From positions 31,502,346 through 31,566,345 of the forward strand of contig NC_091193.1 in NCBI RefSeq assembly GCF_040958095.1: 64,000 nt of DNA, given 5' to 3'. Positions 1 through 11,404 of this stretch are shown piece after piece. Position numbers and translations under genes: made by a program. The stretch is from Procambarus clarkii. Taxonomy: Eukaryota; Arthropoda; Malacostraca; Decapoda; Cambaridae. How positions within the stretch are numbered: the stretch's first letter is position 1; each line of letters opens with the position of its first letter. The notes beneath the pieces are model-generated. The model made no database searches, was not told where the DNA came from, and saw nothing but the letters and a program-made list of their open reading frames with translations.

Positions 1-618
1 AAACATTTACACTCAATGTGGCAGGTACGAACGCAGTAGGGCATTTCCACATTAATATGCCATTTATACACAGAATATATAATTTACACACAAAATATGT
101 TATTTTATGTACAAAAATATATTATTTACACAAAAATATATCATTTACACAAATATTGAATGTACACTCAATGAGAATTAAGTTGGCTGACCACAAAATA
201 ACGTCTGACCACCTCTCCAACAATGGATTCCTTGTAGGTGTAGATTATTATCATAAATTCATCACTGGACAAACTAAAAGGCATGGAATGAACCTGTTAT
301 TGTCTGTGGGAGGCAATTTGCTCACTGGCCCAGTACTGAGTCTGAAACAACCCACCCCTGTAGACAACTAACAAGTCAACCCATTGATAGTTACGTAACT
401 AGAGGGAGAACAGTCACCACTTAAATTCAGAAACATGTCTGAAGATGAGCTTGTTCCCCCAGTACTTAAATTATGGGATCTAGTCACCTTTGGTATCGTC
501 CCTGAACAACCTAGTCCAGATGATAAATGGACATACAAACAATACCTGGACTCAGAGGTCTACATGGACAACCAATACTAGGTCAGGCTACCATGGACGC
601 TGAATCATCCTCAACTAT
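1..618. other. AT-rich stretch without a recognisable gene
   Basis: No coding similarity was recognised. Positions about 45-160 hold a loose tandem repeat of a 17-20 base motif (variants of TTTACACAAAAATAT). The rest is ordinary AT-rich sequence. Confidence 0.5.
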
Positions 619-868
619 CTTGAGGTTATCTTAAAAGGAATTTAGGGCTTAGCTTCCATGCTGCCCGGTCCTCAACCAGGTCTCCTTTTTGTTACACACC
701 CCCATGAAGAACCTGTAGCAGTTGTCTAACTCCCAGGTACCTATTTACTGCTAGGTAATCAGGATGAAGGAAATTTTGCCCATTTGTTTCCGCCTTCACT
801 GGGGATCGAACCCAGAACCTCAGGACTACCAATCCGAAGCGCTGTCCACTCAGCTGTCAGGCCCCCGG
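619..868 (-). repeat. tRNA-derived SINE, decapod type
   Basis: On the minus strand this begins with a tRNA-like head whose B box reads GGGTTCGATCCCC (about 803-815). It passes through a motif meaning 'tagcagtaaataggtacc' (about 735-755) and ends in a tail with GACCGGGC-like and CTAAGCCC motifs followed by degenerate CAAGATAACCTCAAGATA. The same layout recurs at 25395-25612 with a different tail, and the tail alone recurs at 27139-27330. The element lies just upstream of the BEL/Pao remnant and gives short spurious open frames. Confidence 0.75.
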
Positions 869-888
869 TAAATCATTTCATGGCACAA

Positions 889-2553
889 AACCAATTAAGG
901 TCTCAGGTGTTGCACTTAAATAGACAACCTGATAACCTGAAATTGTACCATGACATAATACAACAACAACTCGATAACAAATTTATCGAAGTTGTAACCA
1001 GTGATGACCCTAAGGACATTATTAAAGTACTGAAAAATTCAGACACTAACCCTCCTACAAAATATTTAGCTGCTGTGCCAAGACCAGGCAGGATAGTATC
1101 TCATTGAATGACTGCCTTCAAACTGGCCCTAGCCTGACACAAAGGCTGTATGACGTGCCATTAAAGTTCGGCATAGGGACTTATGCATACACGGCTGTTA
1201 TAAGTAAGACATTTCTTAGGATAGGCCTCCAAGAAGAGGACCAAAATTACACCAAGTTCCTATGGATAAAGGATCCTAGTAATCCAAACAGTGAATTAAT
1301 CCCATACAGGCTTCCTTCAGATTTCTTTAGAGCTACTTCTTCGCCGTTTCTGCTTCAAGCAACCTTAGACATGCATTTGAAGAAGTCCAATTGCCCAAAT
1401 AATACTGAAATTAGCAATAACCTGTATGTAGAACACTTCCAAGGAACAATTAGCAGTGATAAGGAACTACTTAACATATATAATGAGGTCAATCGAGAGC
1501 TGTTTGGAGCAAATGTGCCTCTCCAGTCATGGACCTCATATATTGTAAAATTAAATGAACTGATTGAGTCAGAATTTCCAGACGACCAAGTACCTCATAA
1601 GACTAAAGCATTAGGAGTCGAAGGGGAAACAACATCTGACCAATTAATAATAAAATCAGTGGAACCAGAAACTGCCAATCTAACAATGAGGAAACTATTA
1701 TCCCAAGTCAACAACCCATTGGGACTATTAAGTCCCATATTGATAAATGGGACGTTGATAATGCAGGAATGCTGACAAGAGAAGATAGACTGGGATGATC
1801 CACTAACACCTGTCTTGGAAGAAAAATGGCAGGGATTAGTGAAGAATCTAAGTATCCTAGAGTCTGTCAAGTTCGCTAGAAACAGTACATCAAAATCAAT
1901 CAATTAAGCTTCATGTGTTATGTGAAGCCTCAGAAAGGCTTAAAGCACAGTAGCCTACCTAGTAACAGGTGAGCAGGCAAATTTGCTCACATCAAATTGC
2001 CATTGGCAACTGTGGCAGGTCATTGCCACAACCTGAGTTAACAGCCATACTGCTAGGAGTAAGATTGACTCATTATCTGACCAAAACCTTAAGTAACATT
2101 TGACGAAACAGTTGCATAGTCAGATAATGAGGCAGTACTACAGTGGGTGCGAAAATAACAACAGCAAAACTCCTTACATGAGCAATTGCATAAAGGAAAT
2201 AAGAGAATCTTGCTGACTGCGGGACTGACTGACAGGCTCTAGAGGCCTGACGTTGAAACAAGTATCCAAAACTGAGATGTGGTTCCGTGGACCTCAGTGG
2301 CTAGTCAGTGACCAGTGCCTTAAACAAAAGCCACAAGCCATTCATACCAATGTCAGTGCTCCCACTGAAATACCAGACCCACCCAGGACTTTGGTAATTT
2401 ATCCTATTTGGTACTCTGACCTGAACAAACTATTAGGCGTCACACAAATTGTGCTTTATTTCCTAAAGAAAATAGCAATCAAATATAAATTCCCTAGTCC
2501 CTTAAAGTACTGGGTCAAAGTGGCCCAAACCGAAACGTTCGGAATGAATTTTT
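889..2553 (+). pseudogene. BEL/Pao LTR retrotransposon remnant, reverse transcriptase to integrase N-terminus
   Basis: Two overlapping frames (to 1107, then 1104-1775) read like BEL/Pao reverse transcriptase: a segment with NDCLQTGPSLTQRLYDV, then YTAVISKTFLRIGLQEED and FRATSSPFLLQATLDMHLKK. A later frame (2253-2555) has WFRGPQWL and YSDLNKLLGVTQIVLYF, matching the usual region between RNase H and integrase in BEL/Pao. No LTRs, protease or integrase catalytic core were found. Frameshifts and stops between 1775 and 2253 show it is dead. A second, inverted fragment of the same subfamily lies at 17250-17690, sharing the stretch around VEHFQGT and NMPLQSW. Not a host gene. Confidence 0.8.
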
Positions 2554-4016
2554 AAAACGTCCCTAAGAAACTTGAAAAGGATCTGGGGCTTTGGATCGAT
2601 CGACACAGTTATTGCATTTTAAGGTGCAAGGGGGTCCCTCGCAGCAATAATAATAAGAACTGCCGCACGACAGTACAATATGAAACTTAAATAATACTAC
2701 CATAATTCTGACGAGGAGCGATCAACTGTTCAGCAGCCTTAAATATTGGATTTCGACGCTTGTTTTTCTCCCCTCCCCCTCCCCCCCCTCCTCAGAATTA
2801 TGTGGGAAAATTCGACATCATATTCAAACTCTAATGTAACAGCCATCAAATGTTGTTAATATACATTATTTAGTCATACAAAAGTTACAGAAAACAGGGT
2901 TACATATTCAAGGTCATACACAAGAGTTAGATTTGTATCACAAATACATAAACCCATTCTTCTATCTGAATCTCGAATGTTACAACATCGGGAGAGGGAG
3001 GAGGGAGAGGAAGCTATTGTAAACAGAGGCAGCCATATTAAGAGGTATTGTGAACTTAGAGTCCGACGACAGAGGGCCTCCCATAACACAAATTTACTCA
3101 AAGCATGTCCTAAAAAGCAGTGTGACTCCAATTACTAAATATTTGCTTCTGAGACAATCTAACGTCATAATAAGGGAAGATCAGCTTTCAGTATTTCTAT
3201 TACACATAATTTTGGCCATTATTAGTGTACGAATTTATGGTTATGCTGTAGAGAGACAACACCCACAAGGGTAAGCCTCATTATTATAATAATTTAAGTT
3301 CATGTGTACACCTGTTCAAACATGTAGTCATCAGATATTACGGTGTATTATATCTTCGGGTGGGTGTGACCACATGATACATAGTTGAGCTGGCCACATA
3401 AGGACCACCCAGATGCCAAAAATCACTGGAATTCATGTGTCCAGGGGTGTCTGATGTGTGATGACCAGTCAACACTGCCGAAACAGTTGAGGCCAATATA
3501 TACTTTAACTGAACACTTGTAGAGTAATTTAACATCTTAGCTGAAATTTACCGTTTAATAACAGTAAGATTAAAATAATAAAAAATAACCATTTTAATTT
3601 CAAAAATTGTAATTTAATTTTTTTTAAATAATAATAAAATAACCTCTCCCCAAAAATATGTGAAGGGATGTTTACTAGTGACGGTAAATTATAAAATACA
3701 GTCGAAGAAATAAATTCAATCTCTTAGAATAATAATCAAATATATCACTGGTAGGCTTCCCCACACGAGTATCCTAGTGCCCAAGTGAATAAAATGTTTA
3801 TTTCCACGATGGTGTAGTTGGTAATTTATATAAACATGTATATGAATGACATTTGTGTAGATATCTATAGGAGCTGCCTCGAATAGACCTTCTGGAGTAC
3901 TTCTTTATTATTAAATTATTTTGGAATATATACAGCATTAAAAATAATTTATGAAGCTAAACAAGATATGCTCTATAAAATAGAGCATATTTTGATATTT
4001 GATATTACATTTATAT
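2554..4016. other. non-coding stretch, AT-rich, small palindrome
   Basis: No gene recognised. A pyrimidine/C-rich tract lies at about 2766-2793. At 3966-3990 a perfect hairpin has 10-base arms (ATATGCTCTA / TAGAGCATAT) around TAAAA. 3540-3660 is very AT-rich. Confidence 0.45.
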
Positions 4017-4380
4017 GGCTCAGCAACGCATGTGTGTTGCTGAGCCACAGCAACCTTCCCCTGTCTTCCAGTCCTCCCCAACCAGTCCCCGTCCCCTCAT
4101 ACTCCCAACCATTCCTCACTCCACCGTCCTCCCAACCAGTACCCACTCCCCCATCCCCTCATCCTCCCCCGCCATTCCGCCCTCCCTCGTCCCTTTGTCC
4201 TCCCCACCATCCCAAACTCCCCCGTTCCCTCGTCCTTCTCCACCATTACCCCCTCCCTTGTCCCCTCGTCCTCCCCACCATCTCTCACTTCCGTCCCCTC
4301 GTCATCCCCACTCGTCCGATGCCTTCCCAAATGGTCTGATGTTCCCATCAGAAAATTGGGAACATCAAGTAATCTGATGT
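4017..4380. repeat. hairpin followed by a CT-rich low-complexity tract
   Basis: 4017-4046 is a perfect inverted repeat with 11-base arms GGCTCAGCAAC / GTTGCTGAGCC around an 8-base loop. It is followed by about 270 bases of strongly strand-biased CCC/TCC-rich sequence (4050-4310), which yields proline-rich open frames that I regard as artefacts, and by two CTGATGTTCCCATCA direct repeats near 4337 and 4374. Confidence 0.6.
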
Positions 4381-4599
4381 TCCCATCACTGAAATGTAAG
4401 AAAAAAGTTAGAAAATGAAATGAAAAATGAAAAAAATATAAAAGAAAACAATACTCACGAGATGAACGATATGGTAAACAACACAGCTCAATTCCAATGC
4501 AATGGCACACAAAAAAATTAAATCAAAATGAAAATATATCGAAATCAATGAAAATGGAATTTATCATGGAAATCGGAAACATTGAAATGAAATCGTAAC

Positions 4600-5785
4600 A
4601 TATTTAGTATTGCGTGCGTTGCTCTTACGTGTAACAGATGGCACTGATTTAAACAAAAAAAAAAATTTCCTGGCACAGGTTTGGCATGTATATAGTAGGT
4701 ATATAAAAACACGCACCTATTCAAATGCAATTTTGTGTCAAAATTTCAAAGCAATCGGTAAAGTGGTTTGGAAGATTTATCTCATAAAAAACACATGAAA
4801 AACACAGTTTTTCAAAAGAAGCATGTTTTTTCCCAACATAGACATGACATCTATATAGTATGTATATAAAAACTCACTTGTATGCAAATGGAACATTTGT
4901 TTGAACATTTCAAAGTAATCGGTGAAGACTTTTCAAAGATTAGCGATTTTGAACAAACGAACATTTACATTTGTATTTGTATAGAAGATAGCTTATGTTG
5001 CTCATATGTGCAACAGATGGTGCTGTTTTAAAAAAAGCATGTTTATACCTGTCCCAGGTATGGCATCTTTACATAGGCTCACGAAACGAACAGTATGGTA
5101 AACAACACAGCTCAATTCCAATGCAATGTCACACAAAATAATTAAAACAAAATGTAAATAAATCGAAATAAATGAAAATTCCATTTATCAATGCGATCAG
5201 AACAGCGAAATGGAATTGCAACATATTCAGTACATCGTGTGATGCTCCTACGTACAACAGATGGCGCAGTTTAAAAAAAAAAAGGCATGTTTTTTACCTG
5301 TCACAGGTGTGACATCTATATAGTAGGTATATAAAAACACGCACGTATATGAATGGAACGTTGTCAAAATTTCAAAGCAATCAGTGAAGAACTTTCGGAA
5401 CTTTACAGCGTGTGTTGCTCTTACATCTAACAGAGAGTGCAGTTTTTATAAAAATGAATTATCTTTCCTGTCACAGATGAGGTATGAATATAGTAGGTAT
5501 ATAAAAACACCCGCCTAATCGAATGCAACGTTGTGTCAAAAATTCAAAGCAATCGGTAAAGGGGTTTCGAAGAATTCCCTCACAGAAAAAAACACAGTTT
5601 TTCGAAAAAAGGACGTTTTTTCCCCTCACAGACGCGACATCTATATAGTATGTATATAAAAACCTGCTTGGATTCGAATGGGACGTTGTGTGAAAATGTC
5701 AAAGCAATCGGTGATGAACTTTCGGAGATTAGCGATTTTGAACAAATGAACATTTACATTTTTATTTATATAGATGTGTGAATCA
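4600..5785 (+). repeat. degenerate repeat units with a shared tail motif
   Basis: The same ordered set of motifs recurs about five times: 'tgctc..acgt..aacagatggc', a T/A run, 'acatctatatagtaggtatataaaaac', 'ttgtgtcaaaatttcaaagcaatcggt', 'gaacatttacattt'. Clear occurrences start near 4615, 4840, 5000, 5230, 5410 and 5630. The last ends in ATTTATATAGAT, an ending seen in some insect non-autonomous elements. Divergence between units is high. I infer several old copies, or tandem duplicates, of one non-autonomous element; its class is unknown. Confidence 0.55.
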
Positions 5786-5861
5786 TCGCAATACTCAAAA
5801 GTATGGTGTTCTTATTAGTGATTCAATTATTATGTTCTTAAAGCAATAAACATAGTTTTGC

Positions 5862-6308
5862 AGTTATTACACTATATACACACATTATATATAAGTATCT
5901 AAATGTTTTGTTCACCACAACTGTACAACTAAGATGATATAGTTAGTTCAGGCACTAAGAGACATCGCTACACACACACACAGTCAGCTGGCGGCTGCCT
6001 CCCTCACACACTCAAGATCATGTGCACTAAAATTTCTCCCTCAACAATTCTGTTTGTAGTGTTATTACACTATATACACACATTATATATATGTATCTAC
6101 ATGTTGTAAGCACCGTAACTGTACACCTAAGTTTGTAGAGTGCCCAAAGAGCATAGTGGCCACCCTCTACTCAGCTTGACAAGTCATACAGACAACGCCA
6201 CCTCCGTCACCCAAATGACTCCTCTTAACAAAATCCTTTTGCTGATATTACGCTAATGCACACTTTATATATATGTATCTACATTTGTAATCACCATAAT
6301 TAACCACT
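5862..6308 (+). repeat. about 190-bp degenerate tandem repeat
   Basis: Three related blocks begin near 5862, 6060 and 6244. Each contains TTATTACACTATATACACAC-like sequence, a TATATAT core, GTATCTACAT and 'caccgtaactgtacacctaag'. Spacing is about 185-198 bp. No coding content was seen. Confidence 0.6.
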
Positions 6309-6403
6309 GACCTGGTACGGTGAATGCAGACAATAACAGGTGGCCACACAGTCAGAACTCTCCCTCCCTCCCTCAGCATTACTCCTCCCACACAACGCTA
6401 ATT

Positions 6404-6560
6404 ATCTCAACAATCCTGCTATTATCACAACAATCCTGCTATTATCACAACAATCTTGCTATTATCACAATCCTAGTCATTTTTATCACAACAATCCTTC
6501 TATTATCACAACAATTCTGCTATTATCACAATCCAGGTCATTTTTATCACAGTCAGGGGT
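6404..6560 (+). repeat. 20-bp minisatellite
   Basis: Consecutive units of the form CAATCCTGCTATTATCACAA run through this stretch, with a longer variant carrying TAGTCATTTTTATC twice. The open frames over it encode repetitive TILLLSQQ-type peptides and are not genes. Confidence 0.8.
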
Positions 6561-6823
6561 AATCTGTAATATTGTCATCGCTAAATAATAGCAGTTACAT
6601 ATTATTTTGACATTTTTAGGCGATGCTGTGGTCACAAGCTGAACAGCAGTGCTGTTAGCTCATGCTGCGTGCACCAGCCTTGGTTGCTCCCACAGTACTG
6701 TGGCTCTCACACCTGAGAACATTGCCCACGATTTTTTTTTAAACATGGCGTCTGTTTACAAGAGCCCTGAAGAAGCTTATGTGAACCCCGTGTAGCCGCC
6801 GGCCGTTTGAATCGTGCCTAGCA

Positions 6824-6922
6824 CACTATGGCGTATATATACGCTATAGGGTGACAGGAACCCTATGGGGTATGCCATAAGGCACTGAGCGCATGGCGTA
6901 TATATACGCCATGCGCTCGGTG
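6824..6922. repeat. pair of long palindromes with a common GGCGTATATATACGCC core
   Basis: 6887-6918 is a perfect 32-base palindrome centred on GGCGTATATATACGCC; it extends to 6883-6922 with one mismatched pair. About 60 bases upstream, 6824-6853 is a second, imperfect palindrome with nearly the same core (GGCGTATATATACGCT). The two share flanks (CTATGG and GGGTG motifs). Both could extrude as cruciforms. No coding content. Confidence 0.85.
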
Positions 6923-6934
6923 AGACATGTTACT

Positions 6935-7048
6935 CTTTACACACAGAAATCACAATAGCGGGATGCATCAAATGAACAAATCCACAAGGGCCGTGACGAG
7001 GATTCGAACGTACGTCCAAGAGCATCCCAGACGCTGCCTTAATTGACA
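6935..7048 (-). repeat. tRNA-derived SINE, family A
   Basis: Minus strand: GGCAGCGTCTGGGATGCTC, then a B-box-like GTTCGAATCC, then 'tcacggcccttgtggatttgttc' and 'gatgcatc' and a tail matching TTTCTGTGTGTAA. The same family appears as a foldback pair at 11107-11325 and as a single plus-strand copy at 11405-11500. A short CTGTAGTAGTAGT trinucleotide tract follows (7072-7115). Confidence 0.7.
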
Positions 7049-7124
7049 GGCACAGGCTGCCTTAATTGACATAGCTGTAGTAGTAGTAGTAAGTAGTAGT
7101 TGCTGTAGTAATTTTCTGTAGACA

Positions 7125-8270
7125 CTAAGCTAGTAAAAAATCTTCCTTATGAATAAGTACATCTAGGAATGGCAAACATTTATTAATTTCAGTCTCCATA
7201 GAAAATTTTATAGAGGTGACTTGATCATTATGTTTAGCTACAAATTCGTCTGTGTTTACATCTGTAGGCCATATACACAAAATATCATCAACATATCTAA
7301 ACCATGGAATGATTCCAGGGGTAATTTTTGAAACAAATTTAATTTCAAAGAATTCCATGTACAAGTTTGAAAACAATGGCGATAAAGGATTTCCCCAATG
7401 TCATTCCAAAAGTCTGTAAATAATACTCATTATTAAAGGTAAATTCACATTCAGCTAGAGGTGTTGAAGTGAACAAAGGCCGCCTCACACCAGATGGTCC
7501 GGGAGTTTGCATGGCGTCAGCATAGGCAGGACCTGTGACATCATTTATGTCTGGAGCGTGCCGCAAGTGTTGAGATACTGTTGCTGTTTGAGGCCAATCT
7601 TCCGGGTCCCAGCGCAATAGGGCCCAAATTGCCACCTCGTGGAACTGTAGCAATGTTAGCTTTTTTTGATCAGTTGTGTGGTATTTGTACAAAACAAAGG
7701 CATTATGCAATGTCATTTGCAGGAAATAAAACGTTATCTTTTTGGTCCATTTGTGAGTTTTCCTGGTAATATGGTAATACCATTTGATCGAAGTGGTCCA
7801 CACCTTTCATGAACTTATTGTACCATGCAGCCTAATGGTGAGAAAGAGAACCTCATGGCGCGCAGTTTGAAACAAACCCAAAGTAAATTGGATTAAAATT
7901 GAATTTTATACAAATATTTTTTATGAGGACATAATTTTATGTCCACATTGTGGAAGCGGGTAGCCGAAACAGGCCTCCAGGTTATGTCCTGATCCGCATA
8001 AAGTGTTAATGCATAACTTAACAAGATTGACAACAATTTCAACAGAAAGTGGTAAAACATGGCTCATTAGTTCATGAGCAAGATGATCAAGAATATCATA
8101 AACTGGCACCTTTCTAATCAAAGAACAAACGTCAAAACTGATTAACTATAAATCAGGAGTGACAGGAACACTATTCAATTTGTTAACTAATTCAAGAGAA
8201 TTGGTCAAATGAGAAGAGGAAATAGTTCCTAACAATGGGGACAAGATTTTTGTTGGGATTGAGTACTACA
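7125..8270 (-). pseudogene. Penelope-like element reverse transcriptase, decayed
   Basis: The minus-strand frame 7125-7376 reads FSNLYMEFFE then WFRYVDDILCIWP and LPFLDVLIHK, the palm region of a PLE reverse transcriptase with its YVDD motif. Frame 7345-7803 contributes CEFTFNNEYYLQTFGMT just upstream, and 7921-8121 plus its extension to about 8270 contribute SHLTNSLELVNKLN and KVPVYDILDHLAHEL. The blocks are in PLE order but in different frames, with about 300 bases of unrelated or decayed sequence (7470-7800) between them. No GIY-YIG domain remains. It is more diverged than the PLE copies at 19-22 kb and 37-64 kb and belongs to another lineage. Confidence 0.75.
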
Positions 8271-8960
8271 GATGTTGGAGGTAGCATGTTTGGAGCAGAT
8301 GCTCTTTTGTTTATGATCTTGTTAATAATATTTCATGTACCTGATAATTGTTTTGTGGTTTTGTTATTGGATGAGAATAAAACCATGTGGACGAAGATTG
8401 TTTCTCTTCAGCTTTAAACCATAACAGTGGCGACGAGGATTAAACATCTCGGGCAGAGAGCCTGGGTACGAGACGTGGTTTGAGGATCCAGTGAGAGCAG
8501 GGTACGTCGTGTGGACGAGTGGACGCTTCGCATACAACAGTGGAGTGTGCTACCACCGTGGCCATGGCTGCGCTGCTCATGTCAATGGAGCCGTTAAACA
8601 CTGCCAAGATCTCGTTGGACCTGTGGCTCAGCCTGCTGGAAGCAAACTTTCAGTATCGGGAGATTTAGGAGGACGCCAACAAGAGAGCGGTACTCTCTAA
8701 CGGTTTCACTGGGTTCTGAAGCGTATAGTGTTTTCGGAAATTTGTGTGCACCTGAGCTATCCCACACGAAGACCTATGTAGACCTGATTGCCCTTCTTAA
8801 ACGTCAGTATGTGGTGAAACCATCATATCACAGGAGTTTGATGGATTTCCTGAAGAGGACGAAAAAGCAGCAGGAATCCGTACAGGATTTATATGCGGAA
8901 TTGAAGACTTTGGCTAACCACTGCAACTTCAGAGCACGGTTGGACGGCAGGGTTAGTGAC

Positions 8961-9226
8961 CAGGGGCCAGATTCACGAACGCACTTATGCAAGCACTTAC
9001 GAACGTGTACATCTTTTCTCAATCTTTGGCGGCTTTGTTTCCAATTATTAAACAGTTAATGAGCTCCGAAGCCACAGAAGGCTGTTTATAACAATAACAA
9101 CATTTGAATGGGAAGTTTTCATGCTTGTAAACTGTTTAATAAATATAACCAAAGCCGTCAAAGATTGAGGAAAGATGTACACGTTCGTAAGTGTTTGCGT
9201 AAGTGCTTTCGTGAATCTGGCTCCTG
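8961..9226. mobile_element. 266-bp MITE with about 80-bp terminal inverted repeats
   Basis: The first ~80 bases (CAGGGGCCAGATTCACGAA ...) match the reverse complement of the last ~80 (ending ...TTCGTGAATCTGGCTCCTG) with a handful of mismatches. The arms include ACACGTTCGTAAGTG-type sequence and CTTTGGCGGCTTTG. It has no coding capacity, so it is non-autonomous. It sits inside the gag of the decayed Gypsy element. A target site duplication is not clear by eye, so superfamily is not assigned. Confidence 0.85.
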
Positions 9227-10044
9227 TTGTTCATGGCAGTGGAAAAGGAGAATTATTTCCATAACCTGGAGGCAGAAAACTTGGATCTACAATCGATGAT
9301 ATCATGGACAGTGCTCAAGAAGATATTGAACCTGGAAAGTGTTTTTGGAAGTAAGACTTCTACTCAGGAAATTATGGTCGTACAGGGCCAGACCAGATGT
9401 AAACACTGTGGATACAATCACATAAGTAGCAAGTGCAAATTTAGTGCCTATATATATATGTAACTTTTGTAACAAGGAGGGACACTTGCAGAGAGTGTGT
9501 AAGGAATATCTGAACAGGAACAGCAAGGCCTGGGAGAGGAGATGACCAGGGAATGCAGGAAGAAGAGGTAGTAGTACTGTGGTCAAGGCAGTAGAGGAAG
9601 GGAAATCGTCTGAAGAAGCTGCAGGTGAGGAAAACCGACTATATTCGTTGAAAGAAACGGTATGTTCAGTGAAGTAACAAGTGGTGAATTTTGTAATTAA
9701 TGGGAAGTTAGTTCCCTTGGAACTGGACACTGGTGCTGCAGTGTCAACATTGTCTAGAGCTTGGGCAGATACCTTGCAATTGAATGTAAAACCTGGTAAA
9801 AATCATTAAGTGCTTATGATAATGTACCGATTAAGGTCTATGGCAAGGTGTCGGCAAAAGTAGGTTATAATGGAAAATAAATTGTCCACGATTTTTATGT
9901 AGTGGATTCACATAATCCTAGCCTATGTGGTTAGGATCTCATGAAAAAAGTGGGAATTTTCTTGGCGGGCCTAGATGAATTGTCGATAATTAAAACAATT
10001 AAAAGTGCCGAGCAAATGTTAGATAAATATTCAGTGGAGGTAGT

Positions 10045-10703
10045 TTAGTTCATTTATTATGCACCCCATACCCATCTTGTGGGCGGTAGGGGAGAGGGTT
10101 ACAGAGGTACATAATGGGCTCAGGGACTGAACCCCACAATTCATTTAGCTAAGCAAGTTACAATCTTGATGAGCTATTTACAAGTCAATATAAGTCGTCA
10201 CATCAACAATGGGTTCGAGATCGACCACAAGTACTGTTTCTAAATTAAGTAACTGACAAATGTGGAGAGCTAGTGTCACAATTGATATGTTTGTCCTGCA
10301 CACCGCCCCCCATCCAGTGGGCAGCGGTGGATAGGTTACAATCACTTAGTTACTTCCTACAGTTAGCAAACTGGGGATATTTGGCTAAAATTTCTGGTAG
10401 CAGATCATTTTGAATGAAATATTTGCACATCGTTGGAACCTTGGTTATAGTATTGTCTCTAAATTCACGTATCTTTTCGCACTCCATCACATATGATGGA
10501 GGGTGTGCGAATAATTTTGTTGACACAGTTTACATTTGGATCTCTGTCTACATCGGCAGATAATGAAAATTCCCAGAGATACTTGTAACCGAGCAATAGT
10601 AACATCTAGAAGTCTGCTGATTTTATTGTATGATCCATAGATGTGTGGCTCCTCTTGCATGATAGTATGATGATAGATAGAATTACTGGTGTCAATTTCA
10701 CTG
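10045..10703 (-). mobile_element. 3' end of a non-LTR retrotransposon inserted in the Gypsy remnant
   Basis: On the minus strand, 10700-10370 has the signature of a LINE ORF2 C-terminus: LLLGYKYLWEFSLSADVD, a zinc-finger-like CKLCQQNYSHTLHH, then a segment reading like CKYFI..DLLPEIL..YP with frame breaks. A 3' untranslated region follows, with two diverged copies of a CACCCCATA..GGGCGGTAG-like block (near 10063 and 10308). It separates the Gypsy protease from its RT. This is a 5'-truncated, dead insertion; clade not assigned. Confidence 0.65.
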
Positions 10704-11106
10704 CCTCAGATCTACAAGATCTTGTTGAAGTTCTCGGTGTACTGCTGGTGGAAGCAGATAAGCCAATTAATAGCATGGTGGCAAAAATTCACCTGAAAAG
10801 TGGGGCTTCACTTAAATTTTTCAAGGCACGAACAGTGCCGTTTCATTACAAGCAGTTGGTAGAATCAGCCCTGGAAAAGCATGTGGAAGAAGGTATCTTA
10901 GAGCCAATTACACATAGTGAGTGGGCAGCCCCAATTTTACCAGTGTTGAAGGCAGATCAGAAATCCTTGAGAATCTGTGCAGACTTCAAGGAACTGAATA
11001 ACCGCATACACTGTGAGGCGTACCCTCTACCCAAGATAGATGAGTTGTTGTCAGAGGTCTGCATGGGGACAATTTTTTCTAAGATTGACCTGAAAGGTGC
11101 TTACTT

Positions 11107-11325
11107 CCCCCATGCACTCGAGCAATATCAATAGGCCGTTCTCCCTCATCGCCCTTACTTCATTACACACAGAAATCACAGTTGCATGATGCATCAAATC
11201 CTTGTCACGGCCCTTGTGGATTTATTCATTTGATGCATCACGCAATTGTGATTTCTGTGTGTAATGAAGTAAGGGCGAAGAGGGAGAACGGCCTATTGAC
11301 ATGGCTCGAGTGCATGGGGGGGAGT
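11107..11325. repeat. foldback (inverted) pair of SINE-A fragments
   Basis: Left arm 11107-11199 and right arm 11228-about 11325 are near-perfect reverse complements, about 93-97 bases each. They contain TTACACACAGAAATCAC and its complement, and GGCCGTTCTCCCT and its complement. The 28-base spacer is the SINE-A tail motif 'ccttgtcacggcccttgtgg...'. The pair interrupts the Gypsy RT frame right after KIDLKGAY. Transcripts through it would form a long hairpin. Confidence 0.85.
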
Positions 11326-11404
11326 TGTGTAAAACCCTTGTTTGTGCCTCAGAGAGGCTGCAGGATCCAGTAAGTTCAGTAGATCTTCGATTTCAACTCC
11401 TTTG

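Larger units (their letters stand above)
8427..11106 (+). pseudogene. Ty3/Gypsy element (gag-protease-RT), broken by nested insertions
   Basis: TGGCGACGAGGAT at about 8429 is the same primer-binding-site type as in the intact Gypsy at 57149. Gag follows (8742-8957: VDLIALLKRQY, ESVQDLYAELKTLANHC), resumes at 9227, and ends in a zinc knuckle CNFCNKEGHLQRVC at 9460-9501. A protease with LELDTGAAVSTL lies at 9716-9751. Reverse transcriptase appears at 10703-11106 (SEWAAPILPVLK, LRICADFKELN, FSKIDLKGAY) and stops at a foldback insertion before the catalytic YXDD box. Interruptions: MITE 8961-9226, LINE 3' end 10045-10703, foldback SINE 11107-11325. RNase H, integrase and LTRs were not found. Not functional. 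Confidence 0.82.

Noticed and set aside
4015..4510. Proline-rich protein
   Set aside because: Three frames are open at once over a CT-rich low-complexity tract, which indicates composition rather than coding.
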